NCBI RefSeq assembly: GCF_001672295.1
Contig: NZ_JXMS01000008.1
Coordinates: forward strand, 1 to 64,000
DNA length: 64,000 bases
Source of the DNA: Halodesulfovibrio spirochaetisodalis
GTDB taxonomy: Bacteria; Desulfobacterota; Desulfovibrionia; Desulfovibrionales; Desulfovibrionaceae
Direction of reading: 5' to 3'
The translations under genes and the position numbers were made by a program. The notes under the pieces were generated by a model. It was given only the letters and a program-made list of their open reading frames with translations, did not search any database and was not told the origin of the DNA. Of this stretch, positions 29,272 through 38,324 are shown piece after piece (the first letter of the stretch is position 1; every line of letters starts with the position of its first letter).

Positions 29272-30732
29272 ATGGCTACATATGATTTTGACCTCATCAT
29301 CATAGGCAGTGGAGCGGCAGGACTTACCATTGCATCCGGCGCAGCACAGCTCGGGGTAAAAGTCCTGTTGATAGAAAAAGATGAACACATGGGCGGCGAC
29401 TGTCTGCACTATGGCTGTGTACCAAGCAAGACACTCATAAAATGTGCTAAAGTACGCCACCAGATGGCAACGGCAGAACAGTACGGCCTCCCTGCTCCAA
29501 AACTTGAGCCAGTAGACTTTTCCAAGATCGCGAAACACATCAAGTCAGTTATCGAAACCATTCAGCCACATGACTCTCCAGAACGTTTTGAAGGACTTGG
29601 CGCTACTGTTCGTTTCGGCACTGCCTCTTTCAGAGATCCAAATACGATTTCTCTGGTGCCGCGCGATGGGAGCAGGCCGGAACATATTTCAGCAAAAAGC
29701 ATTGTCATTGCTGCTGGTTCGACTCCCTCTTCACCACCTTTTAAAGGGCTGAATCAAGTCGAATACCTCACTAACGAAACAGTCTTTTTTCAAGACACAC
29801 TGCCCCAAAAACTTACAGTCATTGGTGGAGGCCCTATAGCTGTTGAGATGGCACAATCCTTCCAAAGACTGGGGGCGGAGGTGACATTACTCCAACGCTC
29901 TGCACATATTCTGTCCAAAGAAGACGCCGACATGGCGGAAATTATTGAAACATCCCTTCGCAATGACGGCATCAATGTCATCACCAACACCAGCATTGAA
30001 GAGATAACACAGAATACTGATGGAATATCTGTTCATTTTGGAACTGCTGAACACCCTACGCAAAAAGTAACCAGCGACAAACTGCTTATAGCTCTTGGCA
30101 GGGCACCTTCCGTCGAAGCACTTAACCTGCAAAACGCAGACGTAGAATATTCTGCTAAAGGCATCCCTGTTGATTCCCGCATGCGCACCAATGTTCCACA
30201 CATTTATGCAGTGGGCGACATTACCGGCCAATACCAGTTTACCCATGCAGCTGGATACGAGGGAGGGATCGTTATCGCTAATGCCGTATTCAAACTCCCT
30301 CGCAAAGCTGACTACACGTTTCTTCCGTGGGTTACATATTGTGAACCGGAGCTGGCTTCCGTCGGCTACAATGAAAAGCGTGCTCAAGCTGCTGGTATTG
30401 AATACACCGTCCACACAGAGTATTTTGCACAAAACGACAGGGCTCTTGCTGAAAATCAGCCGGAGGGAAAGCTCAAGCTTCTGCTGGACAAAAAAGAACG
30501 CATCCTCGGCGTTCAAATTGCAGGAATCCATGCTGGTGAATTGATCAACGAATGGATCGCGGTGCTTGGTGGAAAAGTATCGCTTGCTACACTTGCTGGT
30601 GCTGTTCACCCGTATCCGACCGTCAGTGAAATCAATAAAAAAGTAGCTGGAACGCTCCTCAGTAAAAAAGTGTTCTCGCCACTGACGCGTAAGGTACTCC
30701 GTACCCTTTTCCGTTACCGCGGAGACGTGTAG
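29272..30732 (+). CDS. FAD-dependent pyridine nucleotide-disulfide oxidoreductase (mercuric reductase-like)
   Basis: 486-residue flavoenzyme. FAD fold GSGAAGLTIASGAAQLG, redox pair GGDCLHYGCVPSKTL (CxxxxC), NAD(P) fold VIGGGPIAVEMAQSFQRLG, FAD motif YAVGDITG and C-terminal dimer domain with HPYPTVSEI. It lacks an N-terminal heavy-metal-binding domain and a C-terminal Cys pair, so mercury detoxification is unlikely. Related proteins fused to or paired with TVP38 are annotated only generically. It lies one base after the TVP38 stop. Confidence 0.82.
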   Translation: MATYDFDLIIIGSGAAGLTIASGAAQLGVKVLLIEKDEHMGGDCLHYGCVPSKTLIKCAKVRHQMATAEQYGLPAPKLEPVDFSKIAKHIKSVIETIQPHDSPERFEGLGATVRFGTASFRDPNTISLVPRDGSRPEHISAKSIVIAAGSTPSSPPFKGLNQVEYLTNETVFFQDTLPQKLTVIGGGPIAVEMAQSFQRLGAEVTLLQRSAHILSKEDADMAEIIETSLRNDGINVITNTSIEEITQNTDGISVHFGTAEHPTQKVTSDKLLIALGRAPSVEALNLQNADVEYSAKGIPVDSRMRTNVPHIYAVGDITGQYQFTHAAGYEGGIVIANAVFKLPRKADYTFLPWVTYCEPELASVGYNEKRAQAAGIEYTVHTEYFAQNDRALAENQPEGKLKLLLDKKERILGVQIAGIHAGELINEWIAVLGGKVSLATLAGAVHPYPTVSEINKKVAGTLLSKKVFSPLTRKVLRTLFRYRGDV

Positions 30733-30733
30733 T

Positions 30734-30769
30734 AAAAAGGCTGCATCCAGATGGATGCAGCCTTTTTAT
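30734..30769. terminator. bidirectional terminator between the flavoprotein and chemoreceptor genes
   Basis: AAAAAGGCTGCATCC with GGATGCAGCCTTTTT around a 4-base loop, flanked by A and T runs, between convergent genes. Confidence 0.92.
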
Positions 30770-30815
30770 TTTCTTATTTCAATCTCTATTGTGCAATACA
30801 ACAACGTTTAAATTG

Positions 30816-32540
30816 CTACTGTTTCAACTCAGCCATAAGAGACTCCAGCTCCACAGCCTGTGTTCGAACATCATGCACAGATCGGCTGAATACGCTCATA
30901 GAATCAGTCGTGCTGGTTGCGATATCACTTACTTCCAGCACTGCAGTGCTTATCTGTTCACTGGTTGCAGACTGCTGTTCAGAGGCAGTTGCAATGGAAC
31001 GAATACTGTCTGCCGTTTCAATAGCCATTGCATTAATCTCTGTGAGTACCACAAGAGCCTTATCTGAACCGCTGGTCGTAATTTCGACAGATTTATCCAT
31101 CTCATTAGCAACAGAGGTTGTCCCCTCTACACCACGCTGAATGCCGCCCACCTGATCGATAACCTCTCGGGTTGCCACCATAGTCTTTTCTGCCAGCTTA
31201 CGTACTTCGTCGGCTACAACAGCAAAACCACGTCCTGCTTCGCCTGCTCGTGCCGCTTCAATAGCAGCGTTCAGTGCAAGCAGGTTAGTCTGGTCTGCGA
31301 TATCTGAAATAGTCGAAATAACGCCGCCAATGCTTTCGGCCTGAACACCGAGATCTGTAATAACGCCTCGCAGGTCTTCTGCACTCTGTGCTACGGAACC
31401 AATGGCATCTTTAAGTTCAGCAATAACAACAGCACCTTCATCGGAACGCCCACGAGTCTCATCTGCCTTATGTGCAGCATCACTGGCGTTACGTGCAATA
31501 TCCAGAACAGTAGAGTTCATTTCATCAATGGACATAGCAGTATCAGAAATTCGAGAACGCTGCTCATTGGCACCCTCTTCAATCTGACTGATCTGGTCAG
31601 TCAAAGACTCCGTAGTAGCCACAACTGACCTCATGGTTACGCTGGACTTATTGGCAGTTGCAATAATGCGTGAAGATATTTTTTGAATATCTTCCTCACG
31701 TGCTTCAACTTGTGCACGGGCGCTTTGTGCTTCATTGGTGCTGCGTTCTGCAATTGTGGTCTTTTCTTCTGCTTCCTGAATCTGCTTACGCAAGCTTTGC
31801 ACCATAGAATTCAATGCACGGGCAAGCAAACCAAGCTCATCTACCCGCCTAATATCAAGATCAGACACAGCATCAGGATCATGTCCCACACGCTCTGCAA
31901 CGCCGGACACTATACTCAGTTCACGAGCAGTTTTAGCGTACCCAAGACAAACAGTAATAAGAAGTGAAATAACAACAAGAATGGTCGCAATAACAGCGTA
32001 GTAAAGAGTACTGAATGCTTCATCAAACTCTGCTGCGGACTGCGCTTTTACTTCTTCATAATATTTTTCAACAACAGCGAACCCTTCAAATGCAGGTTTA
32101 TCGCTGATTTTTACTACAGCATCTATCTGAGCAGGTGTTTTCCCCTCGCTCCACAATCGTTTAACAAGCTTAACGTTTTCAAAATAGTTATCCATTACCC
32201 CTTCGATCTTATCGAGGGCTTCCTTTTCCGCAGGGGTAATATCACGAAGTTTTTCGTACCTGTTTACTGCGTCAGAAATTGCCTGCTGGTTTCCTGTAAC
32301 ACGGTCATAGTATTTATTAGTCCCTCGCAATACATAGTTTTTAAAGTTATGGATAATACCACCATAACCAAATTGGGACTTCATCGTCAGCAGCAATTCC
32401 TGACGGGTTGCTACACGTTCAGAAAAATCATCATAGGCAGCACCGAGATGTTGCAGCGTATAATACAAGACAGGGGCAGAAATAAGAACTGTAACCACCC
32501 CCACTAACAGAAAATTAGATGCCTTACGTTTAATATTCAT
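30816..32540 (-). CDS. methyl-accepting chemotaxis protein
   Basis: 574-residue chemoreceptor. First transmembrane helix at about 9-31, a helical periplasmic domain to about 180, second helix about 180-203, HAMP (205-260), then the long cytoplasmic coiled-coil with the signalling tip [38 protein letters not shown]-type sequence (recognised by its invariant core EAARAGE). No C-terminal CheR-docking pentapeptide is visible. The periplasmic domain resembles a helical-bundle sensor; its ligand is unknown. A sigma-28-like promoter lies about 210 bases upstream. Confidence 0.9.
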   Translation of the reverse strand: MNIKRKASNFLLVGVVTVLISAPVLYYTLQHLGAAYDDFSERVATRQELLLTMKSQFGYGGIIHNFKNYVLRGTNKYYDRVTGNQQAISDAVNRYEKLRDITPAEKEALDKIEGVMDNYFENVKLVKRLWSEGKTPAQIDAVVKISDKPAFEGFAVVEKYYEEVKAQSAAEFDEAFSTLYYAVIATILVVISLLITVCLGYAKTARELSIVSGVAERVGHDPDAVSDLDIRRVDELGLLARALNSMVQSLRKQIQEAEEKTTIAERSTNEAQSARAQVEAREEDIQKISSRIIATANKSSVTMRSVVATTESLTDQISQIEEGANEQRSRISDTAMSIDEMNSTVLDIARNASDAAHKADETRGRSDEGAVVIAELKDAIGSVAQSAEDLRGVITDLGVQAESIGGVISTISDIADQTNLLALNAAIEAARAGEAGRGFAVVADEVRKLAEKTMVATREVIDQVGGIQRGVEGTTSVANEMDKSVEITTSGSDKALVVLTEINAMAIETADSIRSIATASEQQSATSEQISTAVLEVSDIATSTTDSMSVFSRSVHDVRTQAVELESLMAELKQ

Positions 32541-32835
32541 AAGCCCTGAAAGCCCCCATGATTTTACCTGATCAAATGACAGAACAGCAGAAAATATCTG
32601 CTTCCCCTACATTTATCATGTTAAATAACTTGCTAAAACGTTCCACAGCATTGCGATAATAATATTATTGCCGACCACAAATGCTGTGCTTTTAATGGCG
32701 CAGTCTCTGACTCCAGCGTAACGAGCCATCACCTAAAAAAATTCCGACACAGTCTTATCGGCATTTTTGTATAGACTTTAGCGATAAATTTTATAACGGC
32801 ACCACTACAAGCTGTTGTACTGATGACCACAAAAC
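32541..32835. other. intergenic region upstream of the chemoreceptor
   Basis: About 295 bases without a gene. Besides the sigma-28-like promoter at 32755-32780 I see nothing else identifiable; the resulting mRNA leader of about 200 bases is long. Confidence 0.4.
32755..32780 (-). promoter_or_regulatory. candidate sigma-28 (FliA) promoter
   Basis: Read on the minus strand: TAAAGTCT, 10 bases, GCCGATAA. The -10 box is a perfect match and the -35 differs by one base from TAAAGTTT; the spacer is one base shorter than the usual 11. Sigma-28 drives late flagellar and chemotaxis genes, so its place before a chemoreceptor is sensible. Confidence 0.5.
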
Positions 32836-32862
32836 AAAAAAGCCGACATTTGTCGGCTTTTT
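32836..32862. terminator. intrinsic terminator downstream of the binding-protein/deaminase fusion
   Basis: AAAAAGCCGACA and TGTCGGCTTTTT arms with a 2-3 base loop, symmetrical, 27 bases after the stop of the minus-strand gene. Confidence 0.88.
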
Positions 32863-32888
32863 ATATTCAATATATGAGTAACGCTTGG

Positions 32889-34049
32889 TTATTCGTAAGT
32901 AAAACCTTTGTTACCCGACAAAATAGGATATGGGAGCAATTGCGATACCATGATCATTTTCACATCCCCCTTATCCGGCTCCACAGCAGCAAGAATGCCA
33001 CGTCCGAACTCGAATAAGAACTGTCTGTCTTCTGCAGTAGGAGCTACAACGGAACCATCAGCAGCTAATGCCGCAACTGCACGGAAATCGTACTCACCAT
33101 CAGCAATCGCTTTCAGCACGGCTGTTTTGATAGCTGAAATATTTTCCTTTGCTGTCTCAACATTACATCCAACATACATTTTACCGGAGCGCGTAAGCAC
33201 TGCAGCGCCCACAGGAGATTTAGTATATGGAGCATAGGCGTTCACGGCTGCTTTAGAAGCTTCATCAAACAAATTGCTCAGTTCATCTTCCTGAAGCTCC
33301 GGCACAAACCATTTACGGTAAATTCTGTCATATTCGCCTGTAGCAACTACACGCTGAAAACCCTTATTAACCATCTCCAGAATGCGGCCTTTATCACGGT
33401 TAACCGCAATGTAGGAATCTGTAATGCGCAGCAAGCTGCCAACCGGACTGATTTTTCCATATCTAAAGCGCTTCAGGTAATAGTATGCTGTCTGCTCAGG
33501 CCCGCAGTAGGCTTGAACCTGATCACGGCCAAGTGCATGAATTGCATCTACTTTACTTGGGAATGCTTTAACATTCATACCGCCGAACTCTTCCAGAACA
33601 CGTTGCTGGAAAGAACCGCGCTTTACTGAAACGGATTGTCCGCGAAGTAAGGTAATATTACCAACTCTGTTGGTAGCTTTCGTGAAAAGACGTACCTTCA
33701 TTGGAAGCGTTGGTTTTTCACTGAAATTAAAAAGCAGGCTGCGCTGTTTAGTCTTTGCCATCCCTGTAGATAAATCAATTGCACCGGAAGAAAGTTCCAT
33801 CAACACATGATCCCAGACAAGCGGTCTGGTCACCAGTTTAACATTCTGTCCTTTAAAAATAGCGCGAATAAGGTCAACATCGAACCCGACAGCTTTCCCT
33901 TTTGCTTCCTCAAATGAAAACGGCGGGAATTCTCTGTCAAACCCATACACAACCTTAATTGGCGCTTCTGCGTATGCATGCGGCACAACAACAAAAGAAC
34001 ATACACTCAGGGCAATGCCCATAAACACAGCTAAAAATCGACAGCGCAT
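32889..34049 (-). CDS. periplasmic solute-binding protein (family 3) fused to a degenerate cytidine deaminase domain
   Basis: 386 residues with a signal peptide ending near AYAEA. Residues about 25-250 form a family 3 solute-binding domain (VVYGFDREFPPFSFEEAKGK-type start; GQSVSVKRGSFQQRVLEE in lobe 2). From about residue 258 the chain is cytidine-deaminase-like: NAYAPYTKSPVGAAVLTRSG, GCNVET (294-299) and a C-terminal LLPYPI. The catalytic residues are gone: the CAER motif is replaced by SAIK (305-308), and the PCGACRQ zinc loop by PTAEDRQ (337-343). No deaminase activity is expected. I chose the ATG at 34049 because CAGGAGATAGGA precedes it. It stands alone, without ABC permease genes nearby. 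Confidence 0.8.
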   Translation of the reverse strand: MRCRFLAVFMGIALSVCSFVVVPHAYAEAPIKVVYGFDREFPPFSFEEAKGKAVGFDVDLIRAIFKGQNVKLVTRPLVWDHVLMELSSGAIDLSTGMAKTKQRSLLFNFSEKPTLPMKVRLFTKATNRVGNITLLRGQSVSVKRGSFQQRVLEEFGGMNVKAFPSKVDAIHALGRDQVQAYCGPEQTAYYYLKRFRYGKISPVGSLLRITDSYIAVNRDKGRILEMVNKGFQRVVATGEYDRIYRKWFVPELQEDELSNLFDEASKAAVNAYAPYTKSPVGAAVLTRSGKMYVGCNVETAKENISAIKTAVLKAIADGEYDFRAVAALAADGSVVAPTAEDRQFLFEFGRGILAAVEPDKGDVKMIMVSQLLPYPILSGNKGFTYE

Positions 34050-34234
34050 TCCTATCTCCTGAAAAAACATGCTTCGCGGTAAGCCTGTATCGCTTTCTTT
34101 AACAATAGTAGTTTCACCCTCTCACTGCCTGTATTGGCATACAAAAAGGCAGTCTCCATACTCTTCGGCATGATCACAAAAAACTGTAATTAATGCCTGA
34201 AGGGTCGTAAGACTACCTTTAGTATATTGGTTCG

Positions 34235-35026
34235 CTAATTCTGTTTCAGAATACGGATTATTTGTTTAACTTTTTCCGGTTCCCGTTTATACACTGCGCC
34301 TGCATAACGTTTAATCGTTTCAGCAACGGTTTCTCCACTGGTAAGAGTTGTTTCAAGATCTGGCAATTCTGGCAATTCCATCTCCTGCAACTCTTCACGC
34401 GGTAACAGCAAAATACACAGATCATCTCCCGGAATACATCCGGCTTCGCTATTTACGGTACCTACTGCGCGCTGTTTAGCCGTTTTCTCCACATCCATCT
34501 CTCGCACAACACTGAGTACCTGTGTTGGGGAATGGTCACGATTCACCTTTTTGATGCGTTCATTCAACTCATCGCACCACTCAAGATATCTATAATACCC
34601 TGTTGTCTTTCCGTATTTCTCCGCAGTATTTTTCCTGTAAGTTATGCCGTGCAGAAAGAAATCAAAAGCATTCAGCATGCGGGTATACGTTTCAAGGACG
34701 CACTTTCTATAACGCCCCTCAGTCGTAAGAGCGAATGGCACAGGCATACTCAACCACGGATCTGACTCTTCTATACGTGACACAAACTCCGGTGAAACAC
34801 CTATTGCGCGCAGCATATTTTCCAGATCCTCTCTGGAGGTAAGCAGTGCCTGCAGTTGACCACAAATATTGAGTGCACGTTGTTCAGAAAGCCTGATGTC
34901 ACTTTCTACAAACTCAAAAAGTGCACGTTCATCATCAATTGCTATACGCGCCCCAAAAAAATTACTCGCTATATCTGTCATCACTTCCCCCCGTAGGGCG
35001 GAAGAAAGAGTATCAAAGTCTGCCAC
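34235..35026 (-). CDS. protein of unknown function
   Basis: 263-residue soluble, mainly helical and acidic protein without signal peptide or membrane segment. The start is GTG with AGGAGG 8 bases upstream. Distinct stretches are IEESDPWLSMPVPFALT, NAFDFFLHGITYRKNTAEKYGKTTGYYRYLEW, and a C-terminal ETIKRYAGAVYKREPEKV. I recognise no domain. It is divergent from pncC. The strong ribosome binding site and even codon use indicate a real gene. Confidence 0.75.
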   Translation of the reverse strand: MADFDTLSSALRGEVMTDIASNFFGARIAIDDERALFEFVESDIRLSEQRALNICGQLQALLTSREDLENMLRAIGVSPEFVSRIEESDPWLSMPVPFALTTEGRYRKCVLETYTRMLNAFDFFLHGITYRKNTAEKYGKTTGYYRYLEWCDELNERIKKVNRDHSPTQVLSVVREMDVEKTAKQRAVGTVNSEAGCIPGDDLCILLLPREELQEMELPELPDLETTLTSGETVAETIKRYAGAVYKREPEKVKQIIRILKQN

Positions 35027-35137
35027 TGGTACTGCCTCCTGTTATTATTCTATTCTACCCTGCGCACTGACAATCTAGCAAGGACTGCTTGCTATGCCTT
35101 TACTGCAATGGTAGCGAAGGCAAAGGGAGTACATCAT

Positions 35138-35626
35138 ATGCATATTCCAGAATTATCAGCTGAAATATCAGAACTTGGCGAAGTTCTGCGTCAAAAAAAA
35201 TACATGCTCGGCACTGCAGAGTCCTGCACCGGTGGACTTATCTCCATGCTGCTGACTGAAGTTTCCGGTTCCTCTGACTGGTTTTCAGGCGCTATTGTCT
35301 CATACGCAAATGAAATAAAAGAAAAGATTGTACATGTACCGCACGAAACGCTTGTTCAATACGGCGCTGTAAGCAAAGAAACTGCTTTGGCCATGGCACA
35401 GGGAGTACAGTCCGCTTTGGATGTGGATGTCGCGGTCTCGGTAACCGGAATTGCAGGCCCTACTGGCGGTTCAGCAGAAAAGCCCGTGGGAACAGTATGG
35501 ATTGGGTACGCCATTGGCACACAGTTATTTACTCAACACCATGTGTTCAGTGGTGACAGAGCTGATGTGCGATACCAGACAGCTATGGCAGCGATTACAA
35601 CACTGCTGCATGAATTAACGCGCTAA
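35138..35626 (+). CDS. pncC: nicotinamide-nucleotide amidase (CinA C-terminal family)
   Basis: 162-residue stand-alone CinA C-terminal domain, converting nicotinamide mononucleotide to nicotinate mononucleotide in NAD salvage. Visible motifs are GTAESCTGGLISMLLTEVSGSS with the catalytic serine region, GAIVSYANEIKEKI, YGAVSKETALAMA and VTGIAGPTGGSAEKPVGTVW. I chose the ATG at 35138, with GGGAG 8 bases upstream, over the ATG at 35108. Confidence 0.88.
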   Translation: MHIPELSAEISELGEVLRQKKYMLGTAESCTGGLISMLLTEVSGSSDWFSGAIVSYANEIKEKIVHVPHETLVQYGAVSKETALAMAQGVQSALDVDVAVSVTGIAGPTGGSAEKPVGTVWIGYAIGTQLFTQHHVFSGDRADVRYQTAMAAITTLLHELTR

Positions 35627-35643
35627 CCACTAGTTTAAAAAAG

Positions 35644-35672
35644 AAAAAGGCAGTCAAAAGACTGCCTTTTTC
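35644..35672. terminator. bidirectional terminator after pncC
   Basis: AAAAAGGCAGTC with GACTGCCTTTTT around AAAA, between convergent genes. Confidence 0.9.
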
Positions 35673-35769
35673 TTTACAATTCTATCCTGCAATTGCCCAT
35701 TGCTGTCTGTATACAGTGCTGGCTGCACACAGCTTGTTCTTTCAGGATAAGAACGGCTCACCGTAGATA

Positions 35770-36255
35770 CTATACGAGGTAGTCACCACGGTTAATTTTA
35801 AACTGTTCGGTCACGGTCATAACCTCAAGCTCATTGCGTACGTCATCCAGCTCAGGGAAGTCGGCTTTCAGAGACGGTGCAGTCTGTTTGAGTGTTGCAA
35901 GGTTATGTGCAAGCTCCTTAAGGGTTCCAAAGGCGCCTTTAAGATCCGGTGTACCCTGTGAACTGATCTGTGTGGAATATTTTTCCCATTGGTTCAGGAT
36001 TCCTTCCAGATCATCAGCTACTTTTTTCGGATCTACAGCTGCCGGAGCAACGTCCTTCTGCTCTGCATTCAAACGCGGGTCAAACGCTATGGAGCGAGTA
36101 CCGGGAGGCAACATTGCCTCTGTTGCAGACTTACTCTGCAACTCAAGTTCCTGTGAAAGCAGATTGTGAAAACCGTCTGCAGCCCGTTTAGGAGCTTTGG
36201 TTGCCTGACTCTGCTTCGCTATCGATGTGATGTGTTCTGTAGTATTAATTCTCAT
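35770..36255 (-). CDS. unknown protein behind a sigma-54 promoter, possibly flagellar
   Basis: 161-residue soluble protein without signal peptide. Residues 1-40 are polar and Ala/Lys/Gln-rich, then FHNLLSQELELQ, a Pro-rich linker, and a helical C-terminal half (DLEGILNQWEKYSTQIS to LEVMTVTEQFKINRGDYLV). The ATG at 36255 gives the N-terminus MRINTTEHITSI. I do not recognise the family. The sigma-54-type promoter 38 bases upstream and the F-x-x-L-L-x-x-E-L pattern, seen in some flagellar rod or hook-length proteins, suggest a motility role; this is inference. Confidence 0.65.
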   Translation of the reverse strand: MRINTTEHITSIAKQSQATKAPKRAADGFHNLLSQELELQSKSATEAMLPPGTRSIAFDPRLNAEQKDVAPAAVDPKKVADDLEGILNQWEKYSTQISSQGTPDLKGAFGTLKELAHNLATLKQTAPSLKADFPELDDVRNELEVMTVTEQFKINRGDYLV

Positions 36256-36292
36256 AACAATATCCCCGGCGATTAGGATTTGCTGTGAATGA

Positions 36293-36310
36293 AGCAAAGA
36301 GCTTGCCAAA
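36293..36310 (-). promoter_or_regulatory. candidate sigma-54 promoter
   Basis: On the minus strand TTGGCAAGCTCTTTGCTT: the GG and GC dinucleotides are exactly 10 bases apart, as in TGGCAC-N5-TTGC. It lies about 38 bases upstream of the ATG at 36255, a good distance for a start near 36282. Confidence 0.6.
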
Positions 36311-36522
36311 ACTCACGAACCCTTGAAAACAGTATATTTTTATTTTCCGGACTATTTTTGCACGGAATTTTCTGCCCATTATCCGGAAGCAAATGCATGC
36401 AACTGCTGCAAAGTACATAAGAACGTTATCCTTGTCTATCTTCGCAGAGTATGTGTATATGAAGTATAAAACAACGTAGATAACCGCTTTAGACAGATAC
36501 TCGAGATCCTTCAGGAGGCAGT

Positions 36523-36972
36523 ATGGTTGCTATTAAAAAAGCTGTTGTGGCTGTTGATTTTTCTGACGAAAGTACCTACATCGCAGAATATGCAAAACTT
36601 TTTGCTGAGAAATTTGACGCTGAACTTATTGTTGTTTACGCGGCTCCTTCACTTAACCAGTACGTCGGCTTCCATGTGCCGCCGAATACAATCGAATCTT
36701 TTGTAGGTGAAATTGTTACCGGTGCTGAAAAAAGCATGGGTGACTTTTTAGAAAAACATTTTGCAGGCATAAAAACCACCGGTAAAGTTGTTACCGGCTT
36801 TGCTGCTGAAGAGATTCTGGAAATTGCTGCCGACGAAAATGCTGATCTTATCATTATGGGCACACACGGAAGAACGGGTATAGACAGACTCCTGTTCGGC
36901 TCCGTAGCTGCCAAAATTGTTCGCGGTGCAGATATTCCGGTACTTACAGTACGACCGGATTTTGACAAGTAA
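36523..36972 (+). CDS. universal stress protein, UspA family
   Basis: 149-residue cytosolic protein of the ATP-binding Usp class: VVAVDFSDES at the N-terminus and GTHGRTGIDRLLFGSVA, the G-2x-G-9x-G-S/T nucleotide motif, near the C-terminus. AGGAGG precedes the ATG by 6 bases. Expected to help survival under stress or growth arrest; the exact signal is unknown. Single gene with its own terminator. Confidence 0.88.
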   Translation: MVAIKKAVVAVDFSDESTYIAEYAKLFAEKFDAELIVVYAAPSLNQYVGFHVPPNTIESFVGEIVTGAEKSMGDFLEKHFAGIKTTGKVVTGFAAEEILEIAADENADLIIMGTHGRTGIDRLLFGSVAAKIVRGADIPVLTVRPDFDK

Positions 36973-37011
36973 CGCACTGGTACTTGCGGTATACATTTTA
37001 GTAGTCTATTC

Positions 37012-37045
37012 AAAAGGACGACTCTGGACGGGTCGTCCTTTTTTG
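37012..37045 (+). terminator. intrinsic terminator after the universal stress gene
   Basis: AAAAGGACGAC paired with GTCGTCCTTTT around a 9-base loop, then T residues. Confidence 0.9.
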
Positions 37046-37202
37046 TTATGCGACAATAATCCGTCCATAACGTGCTCAACTATTGTCCGGCAAACCGGCA
37101 ACTGCGTTCATTTTCTACTGTATATAATTAGAGATAACAGAGAAATACGGTACACGCAGTATGTCAGAACGTATTGAAGAAACATTGGGAAAGGGGCAAT
37201 AC

Positions 37203-38324
37203 ATGAGCTCGAAACTATGTGTATGTGAAGCAATCCGTGATGAGGTTAAAGGATTTTCTCCGTATACAGCGGGAAAATCTATTGATGAGGTAAAACAGGC
37301 ATACGGTCTGGACACCATTATCAAACTTGCGAGTAACGAGAATCCGCTGGGAACATCCCCGCGCGTTCAGGATGCCATCAAACTGTATGCAGACTACGCA
37401 TTCCGCTACGGTCAGGTAGGTACTCCGAATCTTATCTCTGCAATTGCACAGCATTTCCATATTCACGAAGACTCCATTGTCACCGGAAACGGTTCTGATG
37501 AAGTCATCGACATGCTCATTCGCGTAAAAGCGACCCCGGGTAAAAGCAACATTGTCGCTTTTGATCCTTGTTTTTCCATGTATCAGGTACTGTCCAACCT
37601 CTGCGCTGTGGAGTTTCGTCAAGCTCAGCTTAAAACAGACTTCACGTTTGACTGGGATGCTCTTCTCAATCTCGTAGACGACAATACCTCCATTGTATTC
37701 ATCACCACACCGGACAACCCTTCCGGCTATGCGCCTCCGGTAGAGGAAATTCTTTCCCTCCACTCCAAACTGCCTGAGTCCTGCCTTTTAGTGGTAGACG
37801 AAGCTTATATGGATTTTGCTGAAGATCTTGAGACATACTCTATGCTGCCACGCCTTGCTGAGTATGAAAATATATGCGTTCTGCGCACCTTCTCAAAATG
37901 CTTCGGACTGGCAGGCCTGCGACTCGGTTTTGGTGCCATGCATCCAAACCTTGCAGAATATCTGCGCCGCATCCGCGCACCGTTCAGCGTAAACGTACTT
38001 GCTGAGCAAGCCGGCATTGCCGTACTGAGCGATACACCTTTCATTGAAGAAACCCTGCGCGTAACCCGCGAAGGACGAGAATATCTTACGAATGAACTCC
38101 GTGCGTTAGACTTTACGGTTTACCCGTCACTAGCAAACTTTATTATGGTGGAAGCCCCTGTTGACGGCAGCTACCTTAATGAAGAGCTGCTTAAGCGCGG
38201 ACTTATTATCCGCCCTCTCGTAAAGGGCTACAATCTTCCTAAACACTTGCGTATTACCATCGGCACTGCCCATGAAAACCAAGTGCTTATTTCTGCTCTC
38301 AAGGAGATTCTTAATGCAGAATAA
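37203..38324 (+). CDS. hisC: histidinol-phosphate aminotransferase
   Basis: 373-residue PLP-dependent aminotransferase (fold type I) making histidinol phosphate. ASNENPLGTSP near the start, TPDNPSGY, VVDEAYMDF and the PLP-lysine motif RTFSKCFGLAGLRLG are all present. I chose the ATG at 37203, preceded by AAAGGGG; the ATG at 37161 has no ribosome binding site. It overlaps cmk by 11 bases, and is separate from the hisB/hisA locus 10 kb away. Confidence 0.88.
   Translation: MSSKLCVCEAIRDEVKGFSPYTAGKSIDEVKQAYGLDTIIKLASNENPLGTSPRVQDAIKLYADYAFRYGQVGTPNLISAIAQHFHIHEDSIVTGNGSDEVIDMLIRVKATPGKSNIVAFDPCFSMYQVLSNLCAVEFRQAQLKTDFTFDWDALLNLVDDNTSIVFITTPDNPSGYAPPVEEILSLHSKLPESCLLVVDEAYMDFAEDLETYSMLPRLAEYENICVLRTFSKCFGLAGLRLGFGAMHPNLAEYLRRIRAPFSVNVLAEQAGIAVLSDTPFIEETLRVTREGREYLTNELRALDFTVYPSLANFIMVEAPVDGSYLNEELLKRGLIIRPLVKGYNLPKHLRITIGTAHENQVLISALKEILNAE

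Noticed and set aside
29272-30732. Mercuric reductase (merA)
   Set aside because: No heavy-metal-binding N-terminal domain, no C-terminal cysteine pair and no mer neighbours; only the general flavoprotein fold and CxxxxC site match.
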